Shown: positions 7,725-17,452, counted from the stretch's first letter. The stretch: 64,000 nt of DNA from Chloroflexota bacterium (GCA_022824865.1 JAJDZD010000013.1:62001-126000), one strand, 5' to 3'. Notes: generated from the letters alone by a model not told the origin. Numbers and translations: made by a program.

Positions 7725-10106
7725 ATGCCAGCGGACAGCCGGTCTGACACTCCCTCGGCTCTACAGGGCGCCTACGCCTGCGACCTGGCGCCGGATGGCA
7801 GCGGGCGGGCCTTTGGCGCCTGGGCCGGTACCGACTGGGCCGAGGAGGCGCTGTTCGTGGCGCGCTCCAACACCGCGGGCGGCGGCTGGCAGTTCGGGCT
7901 GGGTCGGGACGAGCGCGACTTCATGGCGCGGCTGGGCGCCGCGCGGTATCGCGTATACACCGGCGAGCTGGGCGGAAATCACCTCGCGCCAGTTGAGCTG
8001 ACCGAGAGCCCCACGGTCATTCAGGACCCGGCGGTGGCCGTCCTGGGCGATCGACGCATGGTGGCCTGGGGCGAGCGCCACGGCAACGGCTTTGTAGTCC
8101 GCGCGTGGACAGGCGATGAGGCTGAAACCGTTGCCTCCACCCCGGCCTCGCTGACCCGACCCGCCGCCGCCATTGACTCCGACGGCCAGCCGTGGGTTGC
8201 CTGGCAGGCCTTCGACGGCGACGGGTGCGCCGTGGTTGTAAGCCGACGATCCCACAAGGGCTGGACCCTGCCCACGGTCGCCTCTGTTATCGGCCAGTCG
8301 GCCTGGCGCCCGGCCCTTTGCGCGTCGGCCAAGCACGGCGTCTGGCTGGCCTGGGACGCCTGGACCGGGTACCACTTTCACGTATTCGCCCGCCGCATCG
8401 AACCCGACGGCGCCCTTGGGCCGGCAATCCAGGTCAGCGACCTGCCGCTGCTGGCCATGGACGTGGATGTCGCGGTGGACGCGGACGACACGGCGTGGCT
8501 TGCCTGGGAGCAGTCGCCGCCCTGGGGCTCGAACCATCGGTTCAACGAGACGCGGCAACTGGTGCTGGCCGCGACTGACGCCGGCGGCAATACCTACCAG
8601 CCCCAGATCCCGTGGGGCACCGGCCAGGTCCCGATTCCCATCGAGACCTTTACGCACGTACAGTCGCCCGAGTACATCGTGCCCGTATCGCCGCGCCTGA
8701 TCGCGGGGCGTCGCGGCATCGAGCTGTTCTTCCAGCGTTTCCGCAGCTCGGATTACGTGGACTTCGGCTGGCGGCTGGAACGCATGGTCTACTCGGGCTC
8801 CTCCTGGTCCGACCCGGAGACCGTCAGCCCCTTCCACGGAATGCCCGACACGCGCTACGGCGTGGCGGCGCTGCCGGACGGACGGCGCGTGGTGGCGCAT
8901 AACGCCATGGACTTTGGGCCCATGCAAACGCTCGAGCGCTGGCGGGCCGGCCTGCCGTTCCTCCACGGCGGCGCCTCCCCCGCGAATCGCGAGCGAATTG
9001 AAGTCCTGACCCTCGATCTCCCGGCCGCCGCCGTTGACCCGCCGCTAAAGGTTGAGTTTCCGCGCTACGAAGGCGTCCGCGAGGACACCCCACGGGTCCG
9101 CCGCGACGGCCGCACCATCACCGTGGGCGACCAGACCTACCACCTTTACTGGGGCGACATGCACCGGCATTCGCACCTCTCCAAGTGCATTGCCGCCAAC
9201 GACGGGTCGCCCGTGCACAACTTCCGCTGGGCGATCGACCACAACCGCATGGACTTCTGGGCGCTCACCGAGCACCTGGAGTACATGAGCTACAACGAGT
9301 GGCGCCGGGTTGAAGAGACGGTGGCGGCCTTCACCAACGATGGCCGCTTCGAGCCGCTCTTCGGCTTCGAGTGGGGCCTCAATCCCGGCCACACCAACAT
9401 CTTCTACCGCGACCAGCAGCTCGGCGAAGAGCTGCGCGCGCTGACGCTGATGTCGTCCAGCCTCGAGGACCTGATGGAACGCTGGGACTCCCGCATGCCG
9501 GCCGGCGCGGTGATGGCGGCCCGCCACTACCACGGCCACCGGCAGCCGGACGTCTTCGAGGGCTTCCGTCCCACGTGGGAGCCCGCCATGGAGATCATGC
9601 AGGCCCGCGGCGACCAGCGGGAGTGGATCGAGACCTTTCTGCGCGAGGGCGCCCGCATCGGCTTCATCGGCGCCACCGACCACGCCCGCTTCTGGCACTT
9701 CGCCTTCTGTATGACCGGCGTCTGGGCCACCGAACCGACGCGCGAGGCGATCTTCGACGCCATCTGGAACCGCCGAACCATCGCCACGTCCGCAAAGATT
9801 CTTGTGCACACCGAGGTGTCCGGGATCCCGATGGGCGGCGAGGGCGAGGTCTCGGGAGATCCCAGGCTGCGGGTGATGGCCGAGTCCGCGCAGCGCCTGC
9901 GTGAGATCCAGGTCTTCCGCAACGGCACGCCGGTTCACCGGGAGTCCGTGGACGGGTCCAGCCTGGACTGGACCTGGACCGACCGCGGCAACCCCCGCAG
10001 CCAGAACTACTACTACGTCAAGCTCACCGCCGAGACCGTCCACCCGCTCGCCACCCCCGCCGTGGCCTACGCCTCGCCGGTGTGGGTGCATGCCAGCGAG
10101 TCCTAG
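7725..10106 (+). CDS. DUF3604 domain protein (copy 1)
   Basis: A 793-residue protein. Its first ~420 residues look like repeated beta-strand units (RLVAWGER-like, VAWQAFDGD and WLAWDAWTG strands), consistent with a beta-propeller. The C-terminal ~370 residues are the DUF3604 region, with metal-site-like motifs WGDMHRHSH, TEHLEYMSYNEW, GFEWG and GATDHARFWH, which recall PHP-type phosphoesterases. The ATG at 7725 has GAGAGG upstream and matches the start of the paralogue at 14559; the upstream TTG does not. No signal peptide is seen. Function is not established for the family. The paralogue has exactly the same length and very high similarity. Confidence 0.85.
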   Translation: MPADSRSDTPSALQGAYACDLAPDGSGRAFGAWAGTDWAEEALFVARSNTAGGGWQFGLGRDERDFMARLGAARYRVYTGELGGNHLAPVELTESPTVIQDPAVAVLGDRRMVAWGERHGNGFVVRAWTGDEAETVASTPASLTRPAAAIDSDGQPWVAWQAFDGDGCAVVVSRRSHKGWTLPTVASVIGQSAWRPALCASAKHGVWLAWDAWTGYHFHVFARRIEPDGALGPAIQVSDLPLLAMDVDVAVDADDTAWLAWEQSPPWGSNHRFNETRQLVLAATDAGGNTYQPQIPWGTGQVPIPIETFTHVQSPEYIVPVSPRLIAGRRGIELFFQRFRSSDYVDFGWRLERMVYSGSSWSDPETVSPFHGMPDTRYGVAALPDGRRVVAHNAMDFGPMQTLERWRAGLPFLHGGASPANRERIEVLTLDLPAAAVDPPLKVEFPRYEGVREDTPRVRRDGRTITVGDQTYHLYWGDMHRHSHLSKCIAANDGSPVHNFRWAIDHNRMDFWALTEHLEYMSYNEWRRVEETVAAFTNDGRFEPLFGFEWGLNPGHTNIFYRDQQLGEELRALTLMSSSLEDLMERWDSRMPAGAVMAARHYHGHRQPDVFEGFRPTWEPAMEIMQARGDQREWIETFLREGARIGFIGATDHARFWHFAFCMTGVWATEPTREAIFDAIWNRRTIATSAKILVHTEVSGIPMGGEGEVSGDPRLRVMAESAQRLREIQVFRNGTPVHRESVDGSSLDWTWTDRGNPRSQNYYYVKLTAETVHPLATPAVAYASPVWVHASES

Positions 10107-10220
10107 ACGGTCCCGGGGTTGTACACGCGCTTGCCGCCCGATGGGCACGCCGCCAAGCTGGACCGGGCCGGTGATTGATAGCTGCCCGAATCGCTGCCGA
10201 CCCAAGCAAGGAGGTCCAGC

Positions 10221-10607
10221 ATGACCGAGAAGACGACCGGGTCATTCGCAGCACACGCAAAAGACGCCCGCTGGGGCAAGGATTTGCGGCCCTACTTTGC
10301 CTACCGCGACCTGGGAATCAAGGACGCGACCGAGGGCAAGGTGCTGGCCCACATCATTCGCGCCGAGCAACCGTGCGACGGTCCCATGGGCTACCACTCC
10401 CACGCGCTCGACTTCCAGATGGTCTACCTCATCAGCGGCTGGGCGCAGCTGTACTTCGAAGACATCGGCGAGGTCCGCGTGGAAGCCGGCGACGCGTGGT
10501 ACCAGGCGCCGGGGGTCAGACATGAGGTGCTGGAGTACTCCGATGACTGGCAGGTTCTGGAAGTCACCATGCCGGCCGAGTTCGAGACCCACGACGAGGC
10601 GAAATAG
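10221..10607 (+). CDS. Cupin domain protein
   Basis: A 128-residue single-domain cupin. The first cupin motif is recognisable around GYHSHALDFQMVYLISG, which supplies two His, and the second around DAWYQAPGVRHEV, which supplies the last metal-ligand His. The start has a strong AAGGAGG eight bases upstream. It follows the DUF3604 gene by 114 bp in the same direction and could be co-expressed with it. Such cupins bind metals and may act as small-molecule isomerases, dioxygenases or sensors; the substrate is unknown. Confidence 0.82.
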   Translation: MTEKTTGSFAAHAKDARWGKDLRPYFAYRDLGIKDATEGKVLAHIIRAEQPCDGPMGYHSHALDFQMVYLISGWAQLYFEDIGEVRVEAGDAWYQAPGVRHEVLEYSDDWQVLEVTMPAEFETHDEAK

Positions 10608-10631
10608 GTCGACCTGACGGCCTGCGTGCGT

Positions 10632-11606
10632 TTAGGGCAGGCCCAGCGCCTCCACGGCCTGGTGCAGATCCGGCGGCAGCGGCCCGGCCTGGACGGCCGC
10701 CACGCTCTCCTCGATCTCCGCGGGTGTGGCCGCCCCGACCAGGATGGTGGCGATGCTCCGGTCGCCTACCAGGTATCGCAGGGTCAGCGCGACGAGCGAC
10801 AGTTGGCTCTCCTGTTGCAACTCGACGAGACGCGGGACCCGTGCTTGTTCTTCAGGCGTCATCTCGCCCGCCCAGATTGGCGCTGTGTGAAGACTCTCCG
10901 GGCGGATCGCCGCGAGGCGGCCACGGCGGAAGACGCCGCCCAGCGCAATTGCCGTACCGCGCTCACTGGCCACCGGCAGTAGTTGGTGACGGATGCCGCG
11001 GTCGATCAGGCCATAGGCCAGGGCGCTCAGGCAAACATCCACTTCGGCGTCGCCCGCCGCGCGCAAAACGTGCGCCAGGTGGTCCGGACTGTTGCCGCTG
11101 ATGCCGACGTAACGGCAGCGGCCCGCGGCCCGGGCCTCTTGCAGCACCTGCATCACCGGCGCGTTGGCCACTTCGGGCTCGGATTCCAGGTCCACGAACA
11201 GGTTCTCGCTCGGCTCGTCGCTCCACCAGTAGTGATGGTCGGCCTCGTGAATCAGCACAATGTCCGCGCAGTCGCGCCGTAGAAGCCGCAGGTTTTCTTC
11301 GAGCTGCGTGTGCAGGGCGTCAGGCGAGCGAAAGCGGCTGCGCTGCTCCAGGTTGCCCACCTTGGTCGAAACCAGGTGCGGCTCCGGCCGCCCCTGCAGG
11401 GCGACGCCGAGAATCGCCTGCGACACCCCGCTGCTATACGACGGCGCAGTGTCGAAGCAATTGACCCCGAGTTCCAGCGCCCGCTGTACCGTCGCCACGC
11501 CCTCGGCGAACGACACGCGCGGCAGCCCGCAGCCCCCCAGGCTGAGGGTGGTCACCTGATCGCCGGTCCGTCCCAGGGGGCGTTGTTCCGGGGCGCTCAG
11601 GGGCAT
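10632..11606 (-). CDS. Aldo/keto reductase
   Basis: A 324-residue TIM-barrel NAD(P)H-dependent oxidoreductase of the aldo/keto reductase superfamily (L-fucose/D-arabinose dehydrogenase-like group). The opening RPLGRTGDQVTTLSLGGCGL is typical, NCFDTAPSY carries the catalytic Asp and Tyr, and VSTKVGN supplies the active-site lysine. The helix DIVLIHEADHH corresponds to the catalytic-His segment of the family. The ATG at 11606 begins the typical N-terminal strand; the frame continues upstream without similarity. Its natural substrate is unknown. Confidence 0.88.
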   Translation of the reverse strand: MPLSAPEQRPLGRTGDQVTTLSLGGCGLPRVSFAEGVATVQRALELGVNCFDTAPSYSSGVSQAILGVALQGRPEPHLVSTKVGNLEQRSRFRSPDALHTQLEENLRLLRRDCADIVLIHEADHHYWWSDEPSENLFVDLESEPEVANAPVMQVLQEARAAGRCRYVGISGNSPDHLAHVLRAAGDAEVDVCLSALAYGLIDRGIRHQLLPVASERGTAIALGGVFRRGRLAAIRPESLHTAPIWAGEMTPEEQARVPRLVELQQESQLSLVALTLRYLVGDRSIATILVGAATPAEIEESVAAVQAGPLPPDLHQAVEALGLP

Positions 11607-11691
11607 ACGCGCTCGTGGACTACGCGGTTGCCGCAAGGTCCGATCGCAGGGCTTACACACACCCCGACCCGGCTATGTCCGGCGACAAGCA

Positions 11692-13155
11692 TCACGACGT
11701 CAGACCAGACTCGGCCGGTTCACTAGCTTCTTCCGGTTTCATCAAGAGGGCCGGCACGATGGCAACCAGCGAGAGGATCCCCGAGATCATAAAGAGGTTC
11801 TGAAAGACGGTGACGCCGGCTCCTGCCAGCTGGGCCGCGGTTTCCGCAAAGTTTGCTCCAATCGTCACCTCGGCGGTCAGGCTGTAGAAGCGCTCGATAC
11901 CCCAGGCGGACAGAGCCGCCAGTCCCAGCGCCATGCCGACCATTCGCGAAGCCGTGACCAATGAGGCTGCGACGCCCCAATAGTCGCCGGGCGCTGCACT
12001 CAGAGCGCTCACGCCGATTGGAGGGATAACCAGGCCGAATCCCAGTCCCGCCGCCACCAGCGGCAAGGTGAGCCTGAGTTCCCCAATATCCGAGTCCCAC
12101 CCGCTCATGAATAGCAAGCCGGTTCCGGTTAGCGCCAGGCCGGCGATACACACCGCTCGCACGCCCACCCAGCGAAGAATGTAGCCACCCGCCAACGCCC
12201 CAACGGGAATGGCGGCCGTGACACGTACGAGGTTGAGAGCGCTCTCCCACGTCTCCTTCTGCAGAACGATCCCGGACATGAGCGGCACGCATACCAGCGT
12301 CATGATCAACGCGATTCCCACCAGAAACTGCGTGACGTTGGACGAGACGAATGCCCTGGATGCATACAGGAACGGTGCCAGGAGAGGCTGAGTCGCCCGT
12401 CGCTCCACGACGAACAGGACGCCGACGAGGACGATGGCAACGGCCAGCGTCAGGTATGGAGTGAGAGATTCCCCGGTGAAGATGCCTCGCTGGGCGAGGG
12501 CAAACGTGAGCATCGTCAGCGCCACCACAAGCGCAAACGCTCCGAGATAGTCCATCTTCGCCGCCGGATTGGCTCGATTCGGCAAGATGGCCAGCAGCGC
12601 GATCAGCATCAGGCTCTGCGGCACGTCCAGCCAGAAAATCCAGCGCCAGCCAATCCACTCGATAATGGCGCCGCCATACAGCGGGCCCACCACGGAACCG
12701 GCTTCGGCCGACGCGGCCACCAGTCCTATCGCCACGCCGCGTTTTTCCATCGATACGGCTGCCACGGCCATGGCCAGGCCAATGGGGACCGTCGCGCCGC
12801 CTCCCATGGCCTGGATCACCCTGGCGGGAACGATCCAGTTGAAGTTCGGCGCAAGCGCCACGAACGCCGACCCGATGGCAAATACCAGCAGCGCCGCCTG
12901 GAACAACCTGACGCGGCCGTAGACATCGGACAGTCGCCCGGCCAGTGGCATGGCCACCGTGTAGCTGATCAGGTAACCCGTCATGATCCACTGCGCCGTA
13001 TCCAGGTCTGACAGGGGAATCTCCAGGTCCACCATGACGCGCGGCAAGGCCGTGACCACAACAGTCTGGTCCAGGGCAGTCGAAAACACCGCCAAACACA
13101 GGACGGCCAGGACAACCGGCTGGGACGAGCCCAGCCGGATGAGCGACGACCGCAC
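11692..13155 (-). CDS. MFS transporter, DHA2/EmrB-like (P55-like by context)
   Basis: A 487-residue major facilitator with about 14 hydrophobic segments, as in the DHA2 drug:H+ antiporter family. Helix 1 carries ALDQTVVVTALPRVM, which matches the DHA2 motif, and motif A appears as GRLSDVYGRVRLF after helix 2. The start is GTG, only five bases after the stop of the upstream lipoprotein gene, so the two form an operon. In mycobacteria a LppX/LprG-type lipoprotein and a DHA2-type MFS protein (P55/Rv1410c) form such a pair and export lipids. A similar role here is inference from gene order. Confidence 0.88.
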   Translation of the reverse strand: MRSSLIRLGSSQPVVLAVLCLAVFSTALDQTVVVTALPRVMVDLEIPLSDLDTAQWIMTGYLISYTVAMPLAGRLSDVYGRVRLFQAALLVFAIGSAFVALAPNFNWIVPARVIQAMGGGATVPIGLAMAVAAVSMEKRGVAIGLVAASAEAGSVVGPLYGGAIIEWIGWRWIFWLDVPQSLMLIALLAILPNRANPAAKMDYLGAFALVVALTMLTFALAQRGIFTGESLTPYLTLAVAIVLVGVLFVVERRATQPLLAPFLYASRAFVSSNVTQFLVGIALIMTLVCVPLMSGIVLQKETWESALNLVRVTAAIPVGALAGGYILRWVGVRAVCIAGLALTGTGLLFMSGWDSDIGELRLTLPLVAAGLGFGLVIPPIGVSALSAAPGDYWGVAASLVTASRMVGMALGLAALSAWGIERFYSLTAEVTIGANFAETAAQLAGAGVTVFQNLFMISGILSLVAIVPALLMKPEEASEPAESGLTS

Positions 13156-13160
13156 CCCGC

Positions 13161-14105
13161 CTACCGCCCGGCGGTCAGGTCGGGAAGCTCGATGTCAACG
13201 GGGACGTTGATGTCCTCGATGGTGATGAGACGTGAAGTCTCTGGGGCGTCCAAGGTAAGGATCTGGCCCTCGAGCCGTACCTGTCGCAAGACCGCCTGTT
13301 CCGGATCAATCCACAGGGTCAGGTTGACCGGATGACCGGGCTCCGCGGTCGTAATGAGGTCGGACAACGCCTCGGACTGAACGACACCTTCCAGGACAAT
13401 GGCAGGGGCGCCCTGAACGGTCTCCTGGCCCGTCACGGTCAGGTCCTCGACCTCGCCGGGCAGACTGCCAAACAGCTTGGCCATGCCTGCGAAATCAAAG
13501 GGCACCTGGTCCTGGGGCAACTGGAGCCATGGGGCTTCTTCGGTGAGTCTGATGAAAGCCTGGTCTCCCACCTGGACGATCTCGACCTTTACGAATCCAA
13601 ACCCCGGAGCCACCACGTCAACCTTCATCCGCAGGCTGTCGGGGGCCTTAACCACGGCCTCCATCCGCTTCAACGTCGCTCCAAAGAACGGAGCGCCCGA
13701 TTCCGTCTCGTCGACCATGGTGAACGTTGCGGTCGACATGGTGGATAGGTTCTGCGCAACCGCGGCCAGCAACTGCTCCGCTTCCGCGGCGGCTGCAGTG
13801 GCGGGATCGGCGGTGGCCGCGGGTGTCGGCTCGGGCGTAGGCGTGGGTGTCGGTGTGGGTGTCGGCTCCGGCGTTGCCGTGGGCGTCGGCTCAGGCGTCG
13901 GCGTGGGTTGAGGCGTCGGAGTAGCCGTAGGCGTGGGAGCAGGCTCCGGAGTTTCGGCGGCAGCCGTCGCGGGCGCCGTTGCCGGCTTGGGCGTCACCGA
14001 GGTCGTGGAGTCGGATTTAGCCCCGCAGGCCGCGGCCAGGTGCAGGTAAGCGATCAGCAACACGGGGATCAAAAGACCGCGAATCGGAGTCACAGCAGAC
14101 TTCAC
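13161..14105 (-). CDS. LppX/LprAFG-like lipoprotein with Thr-Pro linker
   Basis: A 314-residue lipoprotein. The signal peptide ends in the lipobox LAAAC (lipidated Cys at about residue 27). Next comes a roughly 65-residue linker made almost wholly of Thr-Pro, Glu-Pro and Ala. The C-terminal ~190 residues resemble the LppX/LprG/LolA-like half-barrel that holds acyl chains in a hydrophobic cavity. The start is GTG with AAGGAGA eight bases upstream. It is the first gene of a two-gene operon with an MFS transporter. By analogy with LprG it may hand lipids or glycolipids to or from the transporter. The fold assignment is by pattern, not by alignment. Confidence 0.72.
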   Translation of the reverse strand: MKSAVTPIRGLLIPVLLIAYLHLAAACGAKSDSTTSVTPKPATAPATAAAETPEPAPTPTATPTPQPTPTPEPTPTATPEPTPTPTPTPTPEPTPAATADPATAAAAEAEQLLAAVAQNLSTMSTATFTMVDETESGAPFFGATLKRMEAVVKAPDSLRMKVDVVAPGFGFVKVEIVQVGDQAFIRLTEEAPWLQLPQDQVPFDFAGMAKLFGSLPGEVEDLTVTGQETVQGAPAIVLEGVVQSEALSDLITTAEPGHPVNLTLWIDPEQAVLRQVRLEGQILTLDAPETSRLITIEDINVPVDIELPDLTAGR

Positions 14106-14558
14106 GTCATCGTCTCCTTCATCGCGTGTCCGGCGAGGCGGCGGAAGTCCAACGAGGGAGGGAGCCTGCCTGCACTGCGATCCGGTGGTACCGGGGACGC
14201 CAGTGATTCCAGGGTCCGTTCTCGCGCGGTCGTCCTGAGCGACCGGCGCCCTCCGAACGGTGAAGCGCTATTGCTGCCACCTCGCAGCTTGACACCATCG
14301 TCCAGGCTCGCGGACACGTATCAGGCTAGTGCCGTGGTCGCCCGGTGGCAACGCGTGTGGACACGACAACGTGGGGCCAAGACTTCACCTTCCAGGTCGC
14401 CCTGAGACCAGTGGGCAACGAAAGGACTCGGAGACAGAGTCAGATTCTCGCTCGGCATGTCGCGGGCGCGGGATGTCGAAGAATCAGAGAGAATGCCTGG
14501 AGTGCTTCGCGTCGCTACTTCGGTCACGACAGGAGTATGAGTCCCAGACAGAGATGCC
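14106..14558 (+). other. Intergenic region between divergent genes
   Basis: This 453-bp gap separates the lipoprotein/MFS operon, read leftwards, from the second DUF3604 gene, read rightwards, so it must hold both promoters. Open frames crossing it on either strand have biased, arginine- or serine-rich composition and no recognisable family, so I do not call a gene. No convincing operator or RNA was seen. Confidence 0.5.
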
Positions 14559-16940
14559 ATGTCGGTAACAGTCCGGCCTGACACGCCAACCGTTCTACAA
14601 GGCGCCTACGCCTGCGACGTGGCGTCAGACGCCGCCGGCGGCGTCTTTGGCGCCTGGGCTGGCAGCGACTGGGCTGAAGAGGCGCTGTTCGCACTACGAA
14701 CGGCCCACCCGGGCGGACACTGGCAGTTCGCGCCGGGGCATGACGAGCGCGACTTCATGGCGCGCCTGGGCCAGGGGCGCTTCCGCGTGTACGCGGGCCA
14801 GCTGGACGCCGGCGAACTGAAACCGGTCGAGCTGGCGGAAAGCCGAACCGCGATCCAGGACCCCGCCGTGGCCACGTTTGGCGATAAGCGTCTCGTGGCC
14901 TGGGGCGAGCGCATTGACGACCGCTTCGTCGTGCGGGCCTGGACCGGCGCCGAAGTCGAAACCGTGGCCTCGTCCCCGGCCTCGCTGACCCGACCGGCGG
15001 CGGCCATCGATAGCGATGGGCAGCCCTGGGTCGCCTGGCAGGCCTTTGACGGTGATGTCTGCGTGGTCGTCGTGAGCCGTCGGCAGCCGGACGGGTGGAC
15101 GCCGCCCAAAGTAGCGTCCGTTGCCGGCCAATCGGCCTGGCAGCCGGTCTTGCGCGCGTCGGCCGGTCAGGGCGTGTGGCTGGCCTGGGACGCATGGACA
15201 GGGCACCACTTCCATGTCTTCGCCCGGCGCATCGCTCCCGACGGAACGCTCGGCGCGGCGATCCAGGTCAGCGACCTGCCGCTGCTGGCCATGGACGCCG
15301 ACATCGCGGTGGATGAGGACGAGACCGCCTGGGTGACCTGGGAGCAATCGCCGCCCTGGGGTGACGATCACCGTTTCAACAAGACCCGGCACCTCGTCCT
15401 GGCCGCGATTGACGCCTGCGGCGAGGTCTCCCTGGCCCAAAGCCCGTGGGGCGCCGGTCAAGCGCCGATCCCGATCGAGAGCTTCATGCAGAGCATCTGC
15501 GCGGAGTACATCGTCCCCGTCTCGCCGCGCCTGGTCGTGGGGCGTAACGGCATTGAGCTGTATTTCCGACGCTTCCGCAGCCGGCACCAGAAAGACTTCG
15601 GCTGGCAACTCGACCGCATCGTTTACGCCGGCTCGTCGTGGTCCGAACCGGAGACCGTCAGTCAGTCCCAGGGCATGCCGGACACCCGATACGGTGTGGC
15701 GGCGCTGCCGGACGAGCGGCGGGTTGTTGCGCACAACGCTACCGGCTACATCCCCATGCAGACGGTCGAGCGCGCGACCGCCGGCCTGCCGAAACTGCGC
15801 GCCGGCAGCGCCCCCGTTTCCCGCGAGCGCATCGAGATCCTGACAATCGACCCACCGCCTCCGGCCGAGGATCCGCCGCTGCGGGTGGAGTTCACCCCCT
15901 ACGAGGGTGATCGCAGGGACACTCCGCAGGCTCGCCGCGACGGCCGCACCATTACCGTCGGCGACCGGACCTACCAACTCCTCTGGGGCGATATGCACCG
16001 GCACTCGCACCTTTCCAAGTGCATGTCGCCCAACGACGGGACGCCGCTGCAGAACTTCCGCTGGGCCGTCGACCACAACCGCATGGACTGGTGGGCGCTG
16101 ACCGAGCACCTGGAGTACCTGAGCTACAACGAGTGGCGCCGGGTCGAGGAAACAGTCGCCGCCTTCACCAGCGACGGCCGCTTCGAGCCGCTGTTCGGCT
16201 TTGAGTGGGGCAACAACCCCGGCCACACCAACATCTTCTACCGCGACCAGCAACTGGGCGAGGAGCTACGCGCGCTGACGCTGATGTCGCCCAGCCTCGA
16301 AGACCTGATGGAACGCTGGGACGCCCGCATGCCGGCCGGCGAAGTGCTGGCCGCCCGTCACTTCCAGGGCCACCGGCAGCCCGACGTCTTCGAGGGTTAC
16401 CGCGCCGCCTGGGAGCCGTCCATGGAGATCATCCAGACGCGCGGCGACCAGCGCGAATGGATCGAGACCTTCCTGCGGGAAGGCGCAAAGATCGGTTTTC
16501 TGGGCGCCAGCGACCACGCCCGTCACTGGCACTTCGCCTACTGCATGACCGGAGTCTGGGCCACCGAGCCAACCCGCGAGGCCATCTTCGACGCCATCTG
16601 GAATCGGCGTACCATCGCCGCCTCCGCCAAGATCCTGCTGCACACCGAGGTCTCGGGCATTCCCTTGGGCGGGGAGGGCGAGGTCTCGGGCGACCCGCAG
16701 CTTCGAGTCGTCGCCGAGTCCGCGCAGCCGCTTCGCGAGATTGAGGTCTACCGCAACGGCGACCTCGCCCACCGCAAGTCTCTGGACACTTCCAGCCTGG
16801 ACTGGACCTGGACCGATCGCGGCAACCCGCGCAGCCGCAACTACTACTACGTCCGCCTCGCCGCACAACCCGCACTTCCCCAGTCCACCCCCGCCGTGGC
16901 CTACGCCTCTCCCATCTGGGTGCGCGCCCGCAAACCCTAG
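14559..16940 (+). CDS. DUF3604 domain protein (copy 2)
   Basis: A 793-residue paralogue of the protein at 7725-10106, with the same length and architecture: a beta-propeller-like N-terminal part and a C-terminal DUF3604 region. The motifs are nearly unchanged: WGDMHRHSH, TEHLEYLSYNEW, GFEWG, NPGHTNIFYRD and GASDHARHWH. Start ATG at 14559; AGGAG lies about 20 bases upstream, further than ideal. A small DUF4395 gene follows 17 bp downstream. The two copies flank four unrelated genes in this window. Function unknown. Confidence 0.85.
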   Translation: MSVTVRPDTPTVLQGAYACDVASDAAGGVFGAWAGSDWAEEALFALRTAHPGGHWQFAPGHDERDFMARLGQGRFRVYAGQLDAGELKPVELAESRTAIQDPAVATFGDKRLVAWGERIDDRFVVRAWTGAEVETVASSPASLTRPAAAIDSDGQPWVAWQAFDGDVCVVVVSRRQPDGWTPPKVASVAGQSAWQPVLRASAGQGVWLAWDAWTGHHFHVFARRIAPDGTLGAAIQVSDLPLLAMDADIAVDEDETAWVTWEQSPPWGDDHRFNKTRHLVLAAIDACGEVSLAQSPWGAGQAPIPIESFMQSICAEYIVPVSPRLVVGRNGIELYFRRFRSRHQKDFGWQLDRIVYAGSSWSEPETVSQSQGMPDTRYGVAALPDERRVVAHNATGYIPMQTVERATAGLPKLRAGSAPVSRERIEILTIDPPPPAEDPPLRVEFTPYEGDRRDTPQARRDGRTITVGDRTYQLLWGDMHRHSHLSKCMSPNDGTPLQNFRWAVDHNRMDWWALTEHLEYLSYNEWRRVEETVAAFTSDGRFEPLFGFEWGNNPGHTNIFYRDQQLGEELRALTLMSPSLEDLMERWDARMPAGEVLAARHFQGHRQPDVFEGYRAAWEPSMEIIQTRGDQREWIETFLREGAKIGFLGASDHARHWHFAYCMTGVWATEPTREAIFDAIWNRRTIAASAKILLHTEVSGIPLGGEGEVSGDPQLRVVAESAQPLREIEVYRNGDLAHRKSLDTSSLDWTWTDRGNPRSRNYYYVRLAAQPALPQSTPAVAYASPIWVRARKP

Positions 16941-16957
16941 TCAGCGAGCTTTGATCG

Positions 16958-17452
16958 ATGTCTGCTCAGCTTCGCCAGGTTTTCAGCTTTCCCAATCCGG
17001 TCAATGAAGTGGCTGCCCGAGTCGTGGCCGGAATGGTGGTCGTCCTGTCTCTTGCGATATTGCTGACCGGCCAGTGGTGGTTGGCCTTCCTCCTCGCCTA
17101 CGGTTTCCTGGCCCGCGTCGCCACCGGACCTACGCTGAGCCTGATGGGCCAGTTGTCGACCAGGCTCATCGCGCCTCGAATAGCTCAACCCAAGCTCGTG
17201 CCGGGGCCGCCCAAGCGCTTCGCGCAAACGGTCGGCCTTGCCTGCTCGGTCACCGCGCTGCTGTTGCACTTCGTCGCAGGGTTGTCGGTAGCGGCAGGCG
17301 TCGTCCTCGCCATACTGACCGTCTTCGCCGCGCTCGAGTCATTCCTCGGATTCTGCGCCGGCTGCTTCGTCTTCAACCACCTGATTCGCTGGGGCCTGAT
17401 CCCTCAGTCCGTCTGCGAAGCCTGCGTCAACTTCGACCCGACTCAACATTAG
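16958..17452 (+). CDS. DUF4395 membrane protein
   Basis: A 164-residue integral membrane protein with four predicted helices, two near the N-terminus and two in the C-terminal half. The family signature is visible in FPNPVNEVAARV at the start, LARVATGPTLS after helix 2, and the C-terminal LGFCAGCFVFN with its CxxC pair. DUF4395 proteins often occur beside thioredoxin-like proteins, and the conserved cysteines suggest a redox role, but no redoxin gene is adjacent here. It is probably co-transcribed with the DUF3604 gene 17 bp upstream. Confidence 0.85.
   Translation: MSAQLRQVFSFPNPVNEVAARVVAGMVVVLSLAILLTGQWWLAFLLAYGFLARVATGPTLSLMGQLSTRLIAPRIAQPKLVPGPPKRFAQTVGLACSVTALLLHFVAGLSVAAGVVLAILTVFAALESFLGFCAGCFVFNHLIRWGLIPQSVCEACVNFDPTQH

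Noticed and set aside
13800..13980. Periodic GTCGGCGTGGGTG-type repeats, considered as a CRISPR-like array
   Set aside because: They encode the Thr-Pro linker of the lipoprotein; units are short, uneven and have no unique spacers. No CRISPR array was seen anywhere in the window.
14321..14584. 87-residue minus-strand open frame overlapping the start of DUF3604 copy 2
   Set aside because: No similarity and overlap with the conserved start of a real gene.
14694..16253. A 519-residue open frame on the minus strand across the second DUF3604 gene
   Set aside because: Shadow of the conserved plus-strand gene. Similar antisense frames occur across the first copy (7761-8966 and 9045-10205), as expected for a duplicated GC-rich gene.
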